From: Bacillota bacterium
Lineage (GTDB): Bacteria > Bacillota > Clostridia > Acetivibrionales > DSM-1351
NCBI GenBank assembly: GCA_023397905.1
Contig: JAEWSZ010000214.1
Span: forward strand, 1 to 14,310
DNA length: 14,310 nt
Direction: 5' to 3'
Numbering within the stretch: position 1 is the stretch's first letter; every line of letters begins with the position of its first letter. Shown piece after piece: positions 14,050 through 14,310 of the stretch. The translations under genes and the position numbers were made by a program. Under the pieces are notes generated by a model. The model was not told the DNA's origin. It saw nothing but the letters and a program-made list of their open reading frames with translations, and did no database searches.

Positions 14050-14310
14050 ATGCGTAAAAGACGGAACAAGAATAATAAAAAATTCACAATTGTTTTAATA
14101 TTGCTGCTTGTGGTTTCAGTGGCATTGGGGTATATGGTGGTACGGGAATACGGAGATTTATTATGGCGAAACCCGTCCGGGCAGGCCGGACCGGGCACAC
14201 AGACCGGCGGCGTTTCAAACGGCAGTGCCGGGGATACAGCCGGAAATACAACTTCCGGGGATGGATCTCAGGGCGGAAATACCGCGGATAACAGCACACA
14301 GCCGGGGGAT
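14050..14310 (+). CDS. Membrane-anchored protein with a low-complexity Gly/Asn/Ser/Thr linker (3' end outside window)
   Basis: The first 87 codons are present and the frame runs off the window. The opening MRKRRNKNNKKFT is strongly basic, followed by one membrane segment (about 13-30, IVLILLLVVSVALGYMVV), then a short charged stretch and, from about residue 44, a repetitive Gly/Asn/Ser/Thr/Gln/Ala-rich linker. This is the layout of a signal-anchored extracytoplasmic enzyme or cell-wall protein held on a flexible stalk (peptidase, amidase, glycosidase or sortase-related); the catalytic part is not in view, so no function is assigned. GGAGG stands only four bases before ATG, which is short but usable. 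Codon and base use are GC-rich again, unlike the toxin island before it. Confidence 0.7.
   Translation, partial: MRKRRNKNNKKFTIVLILLLVVSVALGYMVVREYGDLLWRNPSGQAGPGTQTGGVSNGSAGDTAGNTTSGDGSQGGNTADNSTQPGD

Noticed and set aside
1..14310. CRISPR arrays, tRNA or rRNA genes, insertion sequences
   Set aside because: No regularly spaced repeats, no tRNA-like cloverleaf and no transposase or terminal inverted repeats were seen.

Overview
The window reads as chromosomal DNA from a Gram-positive, low-to-medium-GC Bacillota, most likely a plant-polysaccharide-degrading member of the Clostridia. The signs are strong purine-rich ribosome binding sites, a lipoprotein sugar-binding protein with two permeases and no ATPase gene, a family 52 beta-xylosidase, and Rho-independent terminators ending many units. 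No taxonomic marker is present, so the genus is left open.

Region 1 (1-5090) is a xylan or xylo-oligosaccharide block. It holds the 3' end of an extracellular solute-binding protein closed by an elaborate branched terminator, a cytoplasmic GH52 beta-xylosidase, an AraC-family regulator with its own extended -10 promoter, and a distant uroporphyrinogen-decarboxylase-like protein with a good promoter and a clear terminator.

Region 2 (5090-11340) is a second sugar-uptake unit. A LacI-family regulator is followed by a lipoprotein binding protein, two MalF/MalG-type permeases and an (alpha/alpha)6 glycoside hydrolase resembling the GH63/MGH1-like group. Two near-palindromes sharing the half-site CTAAAACG lie in front of lacI and in front of the binding-protein gene and are good candidates for the LacI operator. 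Paired hairpins between binding protein and permease probably set a high binding-protein to permease ratio.

Region 3 (11340-13920) is AT-rich and looks acquired: a toxin-antitoxin island. On the minus strand lies a PIN-domain ribonuclease toxin candidate with an overlapping downstream small partner. Diverging from it on the plus strand is a three-gene, stop/start-overlapping operon: a HigB/RelE-like toxin, a HigA-like Xre antitoxin with a C-terminal extension, and a SecB-like chaperone. This is the architecture of a toxin-antitoxin-chaperone (TAC) system, here in a lineage that normally lacks SecB. Its promoter carries two near-palindromes whose centres are 42 bp apart, with one inside the -35/-10 spacer. 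This is the most interesting part of the window.

Region 4 (13920-14310) returns to more GC-rich DNA and contains the start of a membrane-anchored protein with a Gly/Asn/Thr/Ser-rich linker, cut off by the window end.

How the genes work together: regions 1 and 2 would import oligosaccharides (energised by a shared ATPase encoded elsewhere), cleave them in the cytoplasm, and respond to them through AraC and LacI regulators. Region 3 is functionally independent.
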